From the NCBI RefSeq assembly GCF_026790145.1, contig NZ_JALAMS010000001.1:372001-436000 (forward strand): DNA of 64,000 nt, given 5' to 3'. The translations under genes were made by a program, and so were the position numbers. Positions within the stretch are counted from its first letter, which is position 1, and each line of letters opens with the position of its first letter. This stretch comes from Bacillus_I endophytica_A (GTDB lineage: Bacteria > Bacillota > Bacilli > Bacillales > Bacillaceae_H). Shown in pieces: positions 7,864-16,879 of this stretch. Under the pieces are notes generated by a model. It saw only the letters and a list, made by a program, of their open reading frames with translations, did not search any database and had not been told where the DNA came from.

Positions 7864-10062
7864 ATGTCGGCTGAAGGATCACTTCAAGCAACTGAGAAAA
7901 GTCGAGATGAAACAGCAGAATTGGAGCAGCTTAGAATCGTATTTGACAGAGCACGGGATGCAATGATTGTATTTAATGGTGATTTGCGCGTTACAGACGT
8001 CAATCAAGCAGCCTGTCGCTTGTTTGAATGTGCAAAAGAGGAGCTCCTCTCACTTCATGTGCGAGATTTTTTGGAAATGATGTCAAGTGAGGCATTAGAG
8101 CGGTATGATTATTCTCTTACAAGCGGAGACCATTTTTATTTTGAGGGCCCCTTATATTTGCCGAATGGCTCAATAAAGTATATTGAATTTCAGTCAGAAA
8201 AGCATGATGGAGAAAATGCCATTTTAATGACAACGTTTCGGGATATTACAAAAACAAAGAACTTAGAAAATGAGCGGTTTATTAGTCAAGAAATGTTTCA
8301 AGATATTTTTAATCAAGCGATTGATGGTATTTTGATTTTTGACAAGAAAGGGCGAATTATTGATGCGAATCCGTCCCTTTGCCGAAGGATTGGCTACACT
8401 AAAAATGAACTGCTTGTTCAAACATTAAGTGAGCTTGTTCTTCCGATTTATCATTATAAGATTGAGCGTCTTTGGCATGCGCTAAAAAGGAATGGGAAAT
8501 CACAAGGAGAACTTCCTATTCAAACTAGGCAAGGAGAAGAAGTGTACTTTGATTTTACAACAACAGCTCATATTAATAGTGATTATTATATGTCTATTAT
8601 GCGCGATGTTACAGAAAAGAGAGACATGGAGCAAGAGCTAGCTAAAAGTGAAAAGAAATTTAGAGAAATCTTTGAAAGCGCTGTTGATGCCATTATTATT
8701 TGGAATGAAGATTGGACAGTTGTAGATGCAAATCCTTCTTCCTCTCGTACATTTGAGCTTCCTCTTCATCAACTTATCGGAAGTAATCTTGAAGAATTTT
8801 TAGATTTATCACAGCCAAAAACAAAAGAAATTACAAATCGTTTTTATGATTTTAATGCGATAAGAGAAGAGCTGCCTTTTTATATGCCAAATGGTGAAAA
8901 GAAAGATTTAGAGTTTACAGCAAAACAAGGTATTATAAAAGGCCATAATCTAACTATTTTCCGTAATATAAGTGAACGAAAGAAAATGGAACAAGAGTTA
9001 AGAGAAAGTGAGCAAAAATTTAGAACGATTTTCAATGGATCTGTCGATGGTGTTCTGCTTTGGAATGAAAATTTAAAGATTATTGATGCTAACTCTGTTT
9101 TATGTGATTTTGTTGAATTAACAAAAGAAGAAGTATGCTCATTGAACGTGCGAAACCTGCTAGATGAAGGAAACAAAAAGATATTAGATGTTCATTTATC
9201 ATTTCTTAAGGAATACAGAGAGCATGAAGGTGAGTTAACTTACACAATGAAGAGCGGTCGCAAGCGAACCATTGAATATTCAACGAAGAAAGATATTATT
9301 CCAGGGGTCTATATGACAATGCTACGAGATGTCACTGAAAAGAAAGAGATGGAAGAGCAAATTCGAAAATCAGATACCCTACAAGTTGTAGGGCAGCTTG
9401 CCGCAGGAATTGCTCATGAAATCCGAAATCCAATGACAGCATTGAAAGGATTTATTCAGCTTTTACAAAATAGTATTGATCATGAAGAGAAAGATGATTT
9501 TTCTCTATATTTTGACGTTATTACGTCAGAACTTCAGCGTATTGAAAATATTATTACAGATTTTCTTGTATTAGCAAAACCTCAGGCAATTAAACATGAG
9601 CAAAAAGATATTATTCAAATTGTCCAAGAAACAATGGACTTATTAACAGCACAAGCAACGCTTGTAAACGTGCAGTTTCATACAGAATTTGAGCCTTTAT
9701 TACCGCTTCTTTACTGTGAACCGAATCAGCTAAAACAGGTATTTATTAACATTATGAAAAATGCGTTGGAAGTTATGCCTATAGGTGGTACCCTAACTGT
9801 AAGTGTACATGCTAAAGATGAAAAGTTTATTGTAGTCTCTATTAAAGATGAAGGAGAAGGCATGCCTGAAGAGAGAATTAAGCGTCTTGGCGAGCCTTTT
9901 TATACAACAAAAGAAAAAGGTACAGGACTAGGTCTTATGGTGTCGTATAAAATTATTGAGGAACATGGCGGTTATATTGACGTTCATAGTGAGATAGGAC
10001 TTGGCACAACTTTTTCCATCATCTTACCAATCAACCCAAGTGAGGAGAATAAGAAAGAATGA
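7864..10062 (+). CDS. kinE: four-PAS sensor histidine kinase, KinE-like
   Basis: A soluble histidine kinase without membrane segments, likely feeding the Spo0 phosphorelay as B. subtilis KinE does. Four PAS domains can be seen from repeated D-A-N/V-N-Q/P blocks (about residues 20-135, 140-255, 260-375 and 385-500); then the HisKA helix with GIAHEIRNPMTALKG, phospho-acceptor His518, and a HATPase_c domain with N, DEGEGMP and GTGLGL boxes. I chose the ATG at 7864 (AAAGGAG nine bases upstream) over a GTG at 7846. ogt overlaps its stop. The same kinE-ogt-mtn order occurs in B. subtilis, and the length is close to KinE (738). Confidence 0.85.
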   Translation: MSAEGSLQATEKSRDETAELEQLRIVFDRARDAMIVFNGDLRVTDVNQAACRLFECAKEELLSLHVRDFLEMMSSEALERYDYSLTSGDHFYFEGPLYLPNGSIKYIEFQSEKHDGENAILMTTFRDITKTKNLENERFISQEMFQDIFNQAIDGILIFDKKGRIIDANPSLCRRIGYTKNELLVQTLSELVLPIYHYKIERLWHALKRNGKSQGELPIQTRQGEEVYFDFTTTAHINSDYYMSIMRDVTEKRDMEQELAKSEKKFREIFESAVDAIIIWNEDWTVVDANPSSSRTFELPLHQLIGSNLEEFLDLSQPKTKEITNRFYDFNAIREELPFYMPNGEKKDLEFTAKQGIIKGHNLTIFRNISERKKMEQELRESEQKFRTIFNGSVDGVLLWNENLKIIDANSVLCDFVELTKEEVCSLNVRNLLDEGNKKILDVHLSFLKEYREHEGELTYTMKSGRKRTIEYSTKKDIIPGVYMTMLRDVTEKKEMEEQIRKSDTLQVVGQLAAGIAHEIRNPMTALKGFIQLLQNSIDHEEKDDFSLYFDVITSELQRIENIITDFLVLAKPQAIKHEQKDIIQIVQETMDLLTAQATLVNVQFHTEFEPLLPLLYCEPNQLKQVFINIMKNALEVMPIGGTLTVSVHAKDEKFIVVSIKDEGEGMPEERIKRLGEPFYTTKEKGTGLGLMVSYKIIEEHGGYIDVHSEIGLGTTFSIILPINPSEENKKE

Positions 10063-10559
10063 ACAAATATTATAGCGTCCTTGTTCATGAGATGCTTGGC
10101 AATATTGTCATCCGTTCAAACGACAAAGGCGTGACAGCTCTTTCCATTGGAGAAGAGCTTGTTATTGAAAAAGATGAAATTAAAAATCAGGGTTGGGCGC
10201 TTACTGCTAAGCAACAGCTTGAGGAATATTTTAAAGGAGAACGACAAACATTTAATTTACCGCTGTGCATTGAAAAAGGTACGCTATTTCAGCGGGAAGT
10301 GTGGAATACATTATCAAAAATTCCTTATGGAAGCGTCTGGTCTTACAGTGATATCGCAGCAGAGGTACAGCGTCCAAAAGCAGTAAGAGCAGTTGGCGGG
10401 GCTAATAGAGCTAATCCTTTGCCTATTATTATTCCGTGTCACCGTGTAATAGGAAAGGATGCCTCTTTAACAGGATATGCGGGAAATAAAATACATCAAA
10501 AAGAACTTCTGTTAACTGTTGAAGGATTAACAGTTCAGAATGGCACAGTAAAAATATAA
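10059..10559 (+). CDS. ogt: methylated-DNA-[protein]-cysteine S-methyltransferase
   Basis: Suicide repair protein that takes the alkyl group from O6-methylguanine onto its own cysteine. The 166 residues hold the PCHRV motif with acceptor Cys127, preceded by the helix-turn-helix block RPKAVRAVGGANRANPLPII. Its ATG overlaps the kinE stop in ATGA, so it is made from the kinE transcript. This pairing of a sporulation kinase with a DNA repair gene is conserved in Bacillus and has no obvious functional reason. Confidence 0.95.
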   Translation: MNKYYSVLVHEMLGNIVIRSNDKGVTALSIGEELVIEKDEIKNQGWALTAKQQLEEYFKGERQTFNLPLCIEKGTLFQREVWNTLSKIPYGSVWSYSDIAAEVQRPKAVRAVGGANRANPLPIIIPCHRVIGKDASLTGYAGNKIHQKELLLTVEGLTVQNGTVKI

Positions 10560-10586
10560 AAGCTAAGCGATACATTCGCTTAGCTT
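10560..10586. terminator. hairpin between ogt and the 40-residue minus-strand gene
   Basis: AAGCTAAGCG and CGCTTAGCTT pair around a seven-base loop. A T-rich tail follows on the minus strand, so it best serves the short minus-strand gene; on the plus strand the T run is weak. Confidence 0.65.
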
Positions 10587-10707
10587 ATTCACTTTCTTCT
10601 TCTTTCCACCCTTGTCCTTCTATAAAAACGAGATCAACAGACTGTTGTTCATCTGTTTCGTGCATGGAGCTTTCGGATTCTGTGAATTCTTTCTCATTTT
10701 TTTTCAC
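10585..10707 (-). CDS. short acidic protein, 40 residues, unknown
   Basis: A GTG start preceded by AAGGAGG at eight bases opens a 40-codon frame, beginning MKKNEKEFTESESS and ending KEEESE, rich in Glu and Ser with a single hydrophobic stretch (VDLVFIEG). A terminator hairpin follows directly. I do not recognise the family. The strong ribosome binding site and terminator support a real gene, but 40 codons can stay open by chance. Confidence 0.6.
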   Translation of the reverse strand: MKKNEKEFTESESSMHETDEQQSVDLVFIEGQGWKEEESE

Positions 10708-10802
10708 TTTCTTGTCCTCCTTACACTTTTTAAAAATTTCATTATTATAATAAGCAGTTGAAGAGAAGAATATGTTTTCTACAATGAAATGTTACACTTC
10801 TG

Positions 10803-10837
10803 TAAAAAACAAAGAAGAAGCAGCAATGCTTCTTCTC
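10803..10837 (-). terminator. mtnK-mtnA terminator
   Basis: Read on the minus strand, AGAAGAAGC and GCTTCTTCT pair and run into TTTGTTTTTT, just after the mtnA stop. Confidence 0.85.
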
Positions 10838-10839
10838 TT

Positions 10840-11886
10840 TTATAAGCTTTTTGTTGTAAATAAGTCAGGGATTTTATCGAATTCAGTTCCATGTATAATA
10901 CCTTGTTCTGTAATAATACCTGAGATAAGTTCTGCAGGAGTCACATCAAAAGCAGGATTATAAACAGATGTGTTTTTAGGTGCAACCCACTCATTTCCTA
11001 CTTTAAGGATTTCTTCCTCTTTTCGTTCTTCAATTGGAATTTCATCTCCATTTTTAAGAGAAATATCGAACGTTGATAAAGGAGCCGCAACATAAAATGG
11101 AATTCCATGCTGTTTTGCCAAAATAGCTAATCCGTAGGTTCCGATTTTATTAGCTGTATCTCCATTTGCAGAAATGCGGTCGGCTCCAACAATAACAGCG
11201 TCGACTTTCTTTGTTCTCATTGTATGTGCAGCCATGCTATCAGTAATTAACGTAACATTTACCCCACTTTGTAAAAGTTCCCACGTTGTTAATCGTGCAC
11301 CTTGTAAGAGAGGGCGAGTTTCACAAGCAAATACATGGATAGGGAAGTCAACTTCTGCTGCGAGATGGAAAGGAGCTAATGCTGTACCATAATAAGCGGT
11401 GGCAATCGACCCTGCATTACAGATGGTCATTACAGAATCATTCTTATTAAAAAGTGACAAAGCATGCTGTCCGATGTTATAACAGATATTTTCATCCTCA
11501 ACGCTAATCAAAATAGCCTCATGAACAAGATTTGTTTTTGCTTCATTGACAGAAGCGGCATTCTCAATTTTATTTTGTAAACGACGAAGGGCCCATGTTA
11601 AATTAACGGCCGTTGGGCGAGAAGAAGCAAGGTATAAGCTTTTTTCACGAATGTGTGTATGAAATTCTTGTAAGTCCTCTCCTTCAAATTTTGATCCAGC
11701 TAGGGCTAATCCAAAAGCAGCGGCAATTCCAATTGCTGGTGCTCCACGCACTTTTAAAGTTTTAATAGCTTCCCATACATCTTCAATTGTTTCTAAAGTT
11801 AGAAATTCAACAGAATTGGGAATAAGTTGTTGATTTAAAATTTTAATGGAATCCTCTTTCCATTCTACCGATCTTGGTATTGCCAT
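10840..11886 (-). CDS. mtnA: S-methyl-5-thioribose-1-phosphate isomerase
   Basis: Second step of methionine salvage in this route: converts methylthioribose-1-phosphate to methylthioribulose-1-phosphate. The 348 residues belong to the eIF2B-like family, with RGAPAIGIAAAFG near the N-terminus, the catalytic cysteine in TICNAGSIAT and the catalytic aspartate in VGADRISANGDTANKIGTY. It is the second gene after mtnK, 16 bases downstream, and both are controlled by the SAM-I riboswitch in front of mtnK. Confidence 0.96.
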   Translation of the reverse strand: MAIPRSVEWKEDSIKILNQQLIPNSVEFLTLETIEDVWEAIKTLKVRGAPAIGIAAAFGLALAGSKFEGEDLQEFHTHIREKSLYLASSRPTAVNLTWALRRLQNKIENAASVNEAKTNLVHEAILISVEDENICYNIGQHALSLFNKNDSVMTICNAGSIATAYYGTALAPFHLAAEVDFPIHVFACETRPLLQGARLTTWELLQSGVNVTLITDSMAAHTMRTKKVDAVIVGADRISANGDTANKIGTYGLAILAKQHGIPFYVAAPLSTFDISLKNGDEIPIEERKEEEILKVGNEWVAPKNTSVYNPAFDVTPAELISGIITEQGIIHGTEFDKIPDLFTTKSL

Positions 11887-11902
11887 TTTTCTTTCATCCT
11901 TT

Positions 11903-13114
11903 CTAAACAGTTCTAGCGTTATTTCCTAAAAATTCATTATTTTCAATATAAAACTCGTGCAAGTCTTGAACAGTTTTAATCTCTACTCGATTTAAAATGA
12001 GAGATTTTCCTATGTCTAAAGCAATCTCTTTTGTACGAATACGAAGTTCACTTTCTTCGATCGTATCAAGATCTGCTACATGAGCAAGCCCAATTGTTCG
12101 GCGAATTATTTCACATCCTGCAAAACCTAATGCATCTTGCCAAACGGTTTGGAGTGTATAGTCAAGATAGCCGTTAACTTGTAGAAAAGGATTGTTTTTA
12201 TCCTCTTTCCAAAGAGACGTAAATACAGACGAAAAAGTTTCCCATGTATCATGAATAAAGCCAAAAAGCTCAATTTGAGCTTGAGGACGACGGAGTGTAT
12301 TAAACAATAAATTTGCGATAAAATGCCCTAAGTCAAAACCAAAAGGTCCATAAAAAGCAAATTCAGGATCGATAATTTTTGTTTCATGCTCGCTAGCAAA
12401 AATACTTCCTGTATGTAAATCACCGTGAATAAGGGCATCACTATTTGTTAAAAACAGTCTCTTCAATTTAGCTACTTCAAGCTTAAGTTCATCTTCTTTC
12501 CAAAGTTGTTCTACTTTTTCTGATAGTTCTGGTTCAAAATCATTTGTATCATGATCAAAGAATGGATCTGTAAAAACGAGGTCTTCTGTTATTTTACAAA
12601 GCTCAGGGTTTGAAAATTGCTGTGCTTTTTCTTTCTTTTCAGTTGGACTCAACCCTAAATCAGATGTTTTAAAGAGAATGTGAGCTAAAAAGGTGCCAAT
12701 ATCTTTTCCTAAATTCGGATAAGACTCACCTTTAATAAGTCCTGTTCTTGCAATGGAAAGATGCGATAAATCCTCCATAATTGTTAGTGCGAGCGTTTCA
12801 TTACTGTATAATACCTCAGGAACAAGGTGAGGGGTGAATTTTGCAAATTGTAACAGAGCTTCGCTTTCAATTTTGGCTCGCTTCAGCGTCAATGGCCAAC
12901 TTTCTCCCACAACTTTAGCGTATGGTAAAGCTTGCTTTACAATCCATTTTTTCGTGCTACCTTGAGTGCTCATTTGAAAAACAAGGTTAAGGTTCCCATC
13001 GCCAATTTCACGGCATGTTACATGTTCATCTTCAGCAAAAAAATGAAGTTCTTTTAAAAGAGATATAGCGCTTTCTTCTGTTAACGGTTTATAAACATCA
13101 AATTGAAAAGTCAT
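11903..13114 (-). CDS. mtnK: 5-methylthioribose kinase
   Basis: Phosphorylates 5-methylthioribose with ATP, the entry step of the salvage branch. The 403 residues have the aminoglycoside-phosphotransferase-like fold: GDGNLNLVF (nucleotide loop), catalytic DALIHGDLHTGSIF and the metal site IIDPEFAFYGPFGFDLG. First gene of mtnK-mtnA, behind its own promoter and SAM-I riboswitch on the minus strand; it is divergent from mtnE. Confidence 0.95.
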   Translation of the reverse strand: MTFQFDVYKPLTEESAISLLKELHFFAEDEHVTCREIGDGNLNLVFQMSTQGSTKKWIVKQALPYAKVVGESWPLTLKRAKIESEALLQFAKFTPHLVPEVLYSNETLALTIMEDLSHLSIARTGLIKGESYPNLGKDIGTFLAHILFKTSDLGLSPTEKKEKAQQFSNPELCKITEDLVFTDPFFDHDTNDFEPELSEKVEQLWKEDELKLEVAKLKRLFLTNSDALIHGDLHTGSIFASEHETKIIDPEFAFYGPFGFDLGHFIANLLFNTLRRPQAQIELFGFIHDTWETFSSVFTSLWKEDKNNPFLQVNGYLDYTLQTVWQDALGFAGCEIIRRTIGLAHVADLDTIEESELRIRTKEIALDIGKSLILNRVEIKTVQDLHEFYIENNEFLGNNARTV

Positions 13115-13195
13115 AAGAGAAGTAAACCTCCAAAATAGATTTGTTTAATCGGAATTAAGAAGTGAAAGGGAGTAGGGGTGCTTATTCAACAATGA

Positions 13196-13381
13196 AAAAG
13201 CCCCTTTCCTTTATGAAAGAGGCTTGAAGATATGGTCAAACCTCTTATCTTTCAGAAAGGATATCCTTTCTGTTGGAAGTAGCACCGTGCCACTTTTACG
13301 TTCATTTTAAACAGAATGAACAAATGGTCGGTTGCTGGGCGTCAAAGGGCCAATTCCCTCAGCCAACTCTTGATAAGAGTA
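13196..13381 (-). promoter_or_regulatory. SAM-I (S-box) riboswitch of mtnKA
   Basis: On the minus strand the P1 arms CTCTTATC and GATAAGAG (about 13379-13372 and 13249-13242) enclose the conserved S-box core, including GAGGGA and CAGCAACC. A terminator with AAGCCTCTTTC and GAAAGGGGCTT arms plus TTTTT ends at 13196. High SAM should stabilise the aptamer and favour the terminator. Confidence 0.95.
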
Positions 13382-13425
13382 TATGTGATTTTAAGTTGGA
13401 AATGAAATAACACTGTTTGAAAAGT

Positions 13426-13454
13426 ATACTAGCAACGATTGTAGATTTTGTCAA
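13426..13454 (-). promoter_or_regulatory. predicted SigA promoter of mtnKA
   Basis: On the minus strand TTGACA (13454-13449) and TAGTAT (13431-13426) are exactly 17 bases apart, about 45 bases before the S-box aptamer. Confidence 0.75.
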
Positions 13455-13583
13455 CACGTAAATTTAAGATTAGGTTGTTTGTTTAGAGCGAGAAAAACTT
13501 TTCTTTTTCATCTTTACAGAAATGAAAGAAGCATATATCATGAATCATTAGAATTCGTAGAATTTTTCGAGAGGTTGTTTATG

Positions 13584-14756
13584 ATGAAAATATTTCAGCA
13601 GTCAGACCTTTTAAAAGGGTTACCAGAACAGTTTTTTGCTTCTCTTGTTAAAAAAGTAGCAAAAGAAGCGCATAAAGGACATGACTTAATTAATTTTGGT
13701 CAGGGAAATCCAGACAAGCCGACTCCTGATCATATTGTAAAGGCGCTTCAAGAAGCAAGTAATAATCCTCAATTTCACGGTTATCCGCCTTTTCAAGGGC
13801 ACAGTTTTTTAAAAGAGGCTGCAGCCTCTTTTTATAAACAAGAATATGGAGTAACAATTGATCCAACAAAAGAAGTAGCCATTTTATTTGGTGGAAAAGC
13901 AGGATTGGTTGAAATTCCTCAGTGCTTGCTTAATAAAGGGGAAGGTGTCCTTGTTCCAGATCCGGGTTATCCGGACTATTTATCAGGGGTTGCGCTAGCT
14001 GGCGCAACATTAACTAAAATGCCTTTAACAGAGCAAAATGATTTTTTACCTGACTATAGTTCGCTGTCAGAAGAAGATAAGCAACGTGCTAAGCTAATGT
14101 TTTTAAACTATCCAAATAATCCAACAGGTGCTGTTGCTTCAAAAGAATTTTTTGAAGATACGGTGAGCTTTGCCGACAAAAATGATATCTGTGTTGTTCA
14201 CGATTTTGCTTATGGAGCAATCGGATTTGATGGCAAGAAGCCAAGAAGTTTTTTGCAAACTGAAGGAGCAAAAGACGTTGGGATTGAGATTTATACGTTT
14301 TCTAAAACATTTAATATGGCAGGCTGGCGCATTGCTTTTGCGGTTGGAAACGAGAGTGTTATTAAAGCAATTGAACTCTTACAAGATCACCTTTATGTTA
14401 GTATTTTTAGTCCTATTCAAAAAGCAGCCGAGGTTGCGCTTCTGCATAGTCATAAAAGTGTTCAGGACCTTTTGTCTCTTTATGAGAGAAGACGTGAAGT
14501 TTGGATAGGGGGATTACAAAACATCGGATGGGATGTAAAAGCTCCAGCAGGCTCTTTTTTTGCTTGGCTTCGTGTCCCAAAAGGATATACATCAACGGAA
14601 TTTTCCGATCTACTCTTGAAGAAAGCACATGTTGTGGTAGCTCCAGGAATTGGTTTTGGTGAGCATGGTGAAGGATATGTACGAACAGGATTGCTAACAG
14701 AGGAAACGCGAATCCGAGAAGCTATTGAGCGAATCAAGGGATTAGGAATTTTCTAA
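13584..14756 (+). CDS. mtnE: methionine salvage aminotransferase MtnE
   Basis: PLP-dependent class I aminotransferase that converts 2-oxo-4-methylthiobutyrate to methionine, the last salvage step. The frame opens further upstream at 13479, but MKIFQQSDLLKGLPEQFFASL matches family N-termini, so I start at the second of two adjacent ATGs (390 residues), with GAGAGG upstream. The PLP lysine lies in TFSKTFNMAGWRI and the phosphate and substrate blocks NYPNNPTGAV and VRTGLL are present. It is divergent from mtnKA and, unlike its neighbours, has no S-box of its own. Confidence 0.92.
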   Translation: MKIFQQSDLLKGLPEQFFASLVKKVAKEAHKGHDLINFGQGNPDKPTPDHIVKALQEASNNPQFHGYPPFQGHSFLKEAAASFYKQEYGVTIDPTKEVAILFGGKAGLVEIPQCLLNKGEGVLVPDPGYPDYLSGVALAGATLTKMPLTEQNDFLPDYSSLSEEDKQRAKLMFLNYPNNPTGAVASKEFFEDTVSFADKNDICVVHDFAYGAIGFDGKKPRSFLQTEGAKDVGIEIYTFSKTFNMAGWRIAFAVGNESVIKAIELLQDHLYVSIFSPIQKAAEVALLHSHKSVQDLLSLYERRREVWIGGLQNIGWDVKAPAGSFFAWLRVPKGYTSTEFSDLLLKKAHVVVAPGIGFGEHGEGYVRTGLLTEETRIREAIERIKGLGIF

Positions 14757-14762
14757 AAATTA

Positions 14763-14791
14763 TTGACAATCTTTTCTTTGAATGTCATAAT
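14763..14791 (+). promoter_or_regulatory. predicted SigA promoter of mtnWXBD
   Basis: TTGACA (14763-14768) and CATAAT (14786-14791) have a 17-base spacer, about 40 bases before the S-box aptamer and directly after the mtnE stop. Confidence 0.75.
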
Positions 14792-14832
14792 CCAAAGTGA
14801 ATTGACTCATAAACAACTAAACATAAATATAA

Positions 14833-14982
14833 TTCTTATCAAGAGTAGGTGGAGGGAATAAGCCCTGTGAAGCCCGGCAACCGGCTATAAAGTACGGTGC
14901 TAAATCTTACAGCAATGCTGAGAGATAAGAGGACCATACAAAACCTCTCTTCAATCAGTGATTGAAGAGAGGTTTTATTTTT
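14833..14982 (+). promoter_or_regulatory. SAM-I (S-box) riboswitch of mtnWXBD
   Basis: TTCTTATCAAGAG opens P1, closed by GATAAGAGG at 14924-14932; the core GGTGGAGGGA, GCCCTGTGAAGCCCGGCAACC-type region and GGTGCTAAATC are intact. The terminator arms AACCTCTCTTCAAT and ATTGAAGAGAGGTT end in a T-rich tail at about 14982. Confidence 0.97.
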
Positions 14983-15002
14983 ACATAAAGAGGTGACGCT
15001 GC

Positions 15003-16220
15003 ATGAGCGAAGTAATTGCAATATATCATAGTATTTTAAAAAATAGAAAAGTTGAAGAACAGGCAGAAAAGATAGCGTTAGGTCTTACTGTTGGTTCATG
15101 GACAGACTTGCCTCTTTTAGAAAGAGAGCAGTTAAAACAACACAAAGGTCGCGTTGTGTATTCAGAAATCATTGGAAAAGAAGAGGAAGGTTATAAAGCA
15201 GAAATGGCTATTGCTTACCCTTCTGCTAACTTTTCTCATGACATACCAGCTATTTTAACAACAGTTTTTGGAAAACTTTCTTTAGACGGGAAGATTAAAC
15301 TTGTTGATCTAAAACTTTCAGAAAAACTAACAAAAGTATTTCCAGGACCTCGCTTTGGCATTGAAGAAATACGTACAAAAATTAATGTCCACAATCGTCC
15401 TCTAGTGATGAGTATTTTTAAAGGTGTGATTGGACGTGACATGTCCTATTTGAAAAATCAGCTAAAAAGCCAGGCATTAGGTGGCGTAGATTTAATTAAG
15501 GATGATGAGATTTTATTTGAAAATAAACTCACACCTTTTGAAGATCGAATTAGTGAAGGGAAGAAAGTACTTGATGATGTTTATGAACAAACAGGGAAAA
15601 GAACGCTTTATGCTGTAAACTTATCTGGCAAAACATTTGAACTAAAAGATAAAGCAAAGCGTGCTAAAGAACTTGGAGCAGATGCTCTTTTGTTTAACGT
15701 GTACTCATACGGCTTAGATGTTTTGCAAGCTCTTCGAGAAGATGAAGAAATCGGGCTGCCAATTATGGCGCATCCAGCGTTCAGTGGTGCAATGACTTCA
15801 TCACCTTTTTATGGAGTAAGTGCTTCATTGCTTTTTGGAAAACTTAATCGTTTAGCAGGAGCTGATTTCTCCCTTTTTCCTTCCCCATATGGAAGTGTTG
15901 CCCTTGATCATCGTGAGGCAATTAAGACCCATGAATATCTAACAGAAAATAGCTCTTTAAAAAAAGGATGGTCTGTTCCATCAGCTGGGATTCACCCAGG
16001 TCTTGTGCCTCTTATTTATAATGATTTTGGAAAAGATACAATCATTAATGCTGGTGGAGGCGTACATGGGCACCCAAATGGAGCAGTCGGCGGAGGGAAA
16101 GCGTTCAGAGCAGCCATTGACGCTGCGGTATCTGGAGTAACATTACAAGAGGCTTCAGAAACAAGCGAAGACCTCAAAGAAGCGATTGAGCTTTGGGGAG
16201 TTAAAGAGGTTGTGAAATGA
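15003..16220 (+). CDS. mtnW: 2,3-diketo-5-methylthiopentyl-1-phosphate enolase (RuBisCO-like)
   Basis: Enolises DK-MTP-1-P in methionine salvage; a type IV RuBisCO relative that does not fix CO2. The 405 residues contain GVDLIKDDE, the region of the carbamylated active-site lysine, and the phosphate-binding blocks INAGGGVHGHPNG and SAGIHPGLVP. First gene of mtnWXBD behind the S-box; its stop overlaps the mtnX start in ATGA. B. subtilis MtnW is 414 residues. Confidence 0.96.
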   Translation: MSEVIAIYHSILKNRKVEEQAEKIALGLTVGSWTDLPLLEREQLKQHKGRVVYSEIIGKEEEGYKAEMAIAYPSANFSHDIPAILTTVFGKLSLDGKIKLVDLKLSEKLTKVFPGPRFGIEEIRTKINVHNRPLVMSIFKGVIGRDMSYLKNQLKSQALGGVDLIKDDEILFENKLTPFEDRISEGKKVLDDVYEQTGKRTLYAVNLSGKTFELKDKAKRAKELGADALLFNVYSYGLDVLQALREDEEIGLPIMAHPAFSGAMTSSPFYGVSASLLFGKLNRLAGADFSLFPSPYGSVALDHREAIKTHEYLTENSSLKKGWSVPSAGIHPGLVPLIYNDFGKDTIINAGGGVHGHPNGAVGGGKAFRAAIDAAVSGVTLQEASETSEDLKEAIELWGVKEVVK

Positions 16221-16879
16221 AGAATTTGATCTTGTTTTGTGATTTTGATGGAACGGTTACATCTAAAGATAACATTATTGAAATTATGAAAAAATTCGCG
16301 CCGAAAGAATGGGTTTCATTAAAAGATCAAGTGCTTGCTGAAGAAATCCCCATAAAAGATGGAGTTGGAAAGATGTTTAATCTTTTACCATCTTCTCTTA
16401 AAGGAGATATGACAGAGTATGTACTAGAAAATGCGCAAATTCGCAATGGCTTCAGTGAGTTTGTTTTGTATGCGAAAGAACATAACATTCCTCTTTATAT
16501 CGTAAGTGGAGGTATTGATTTTTTTGTTCATCCCATTCTCTCTCCCTATATAGAAAAAGATTTTATCTATTGCAATAAAGGAGATTTTAGCGGAGAGAAT
16601 GTACAAATTCGCTGGCCACATAGCTGTGATAGTCAGTGTGATAACGGTTGCGGTTGCTGTAAACCATCACTGTTAAGAACGTTGCAAAAAGATGATGCAT
16701 TTACAATTGTTATTGGCGACTCTGTAACAGATCTTCAAGCTGCAAAGCAAGCTGATTTCGTAATTGCTAGAGATTACTTGTTAGAGAAATGTGAAACATT
16801 AAAGCTTCCACATGCTTCATTTGACACGTTTTATGATGTTATCTCTGAGATTAAGCGGGTGAGGGAGGAACTAAAATGA
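16217..16879 (+). CDS. mtnX: 2-hydroxy-3-keto-5-methylthiopentenyl-1-phosphate phosphatase
   Basis: HAD-family phosphatase that removes phosphate from the MtnW product to give the acireductone. The 220 residues carry motif I FCDFDGTVTSKDN at the N-terminus, motif II YIVSGG and motif III/IV IGDSVTDLQAA. A cysteine cluster (CDSQCDNGCGCC) in the middle resembles MtnX homologues. It overlaps mtnW and mtnB by four bases at each end, so translation is coupled. Confidence 0.95.
   Translation: MKNLILFCDFDGTVTSKDNIIEIMKKFAPKEWVSLKDQVLAEEIPIKDGVGKMFNLLPSSLKGDMTEYVLENAQIRNGFSEFVLYAKEHNIPLYIVSGGIDFFVHPILSPYIEKDFIYCNKGDFSGENVQIRWPHSCDSQCDNGCGCCKPSLLRTLQKDDAFTIVIGDSVTDLQAAKQADFVIARDYLLEKCETLKLPHASFDTFYDVISEIKRVREELK

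Noticed and set aside
13479..13583. An N-terminal extension of mtnE (MFRARKTFLFHLY..).
   Set aside because: No ribosome binding site, and MtnE homologues start at MK..QS..LK.
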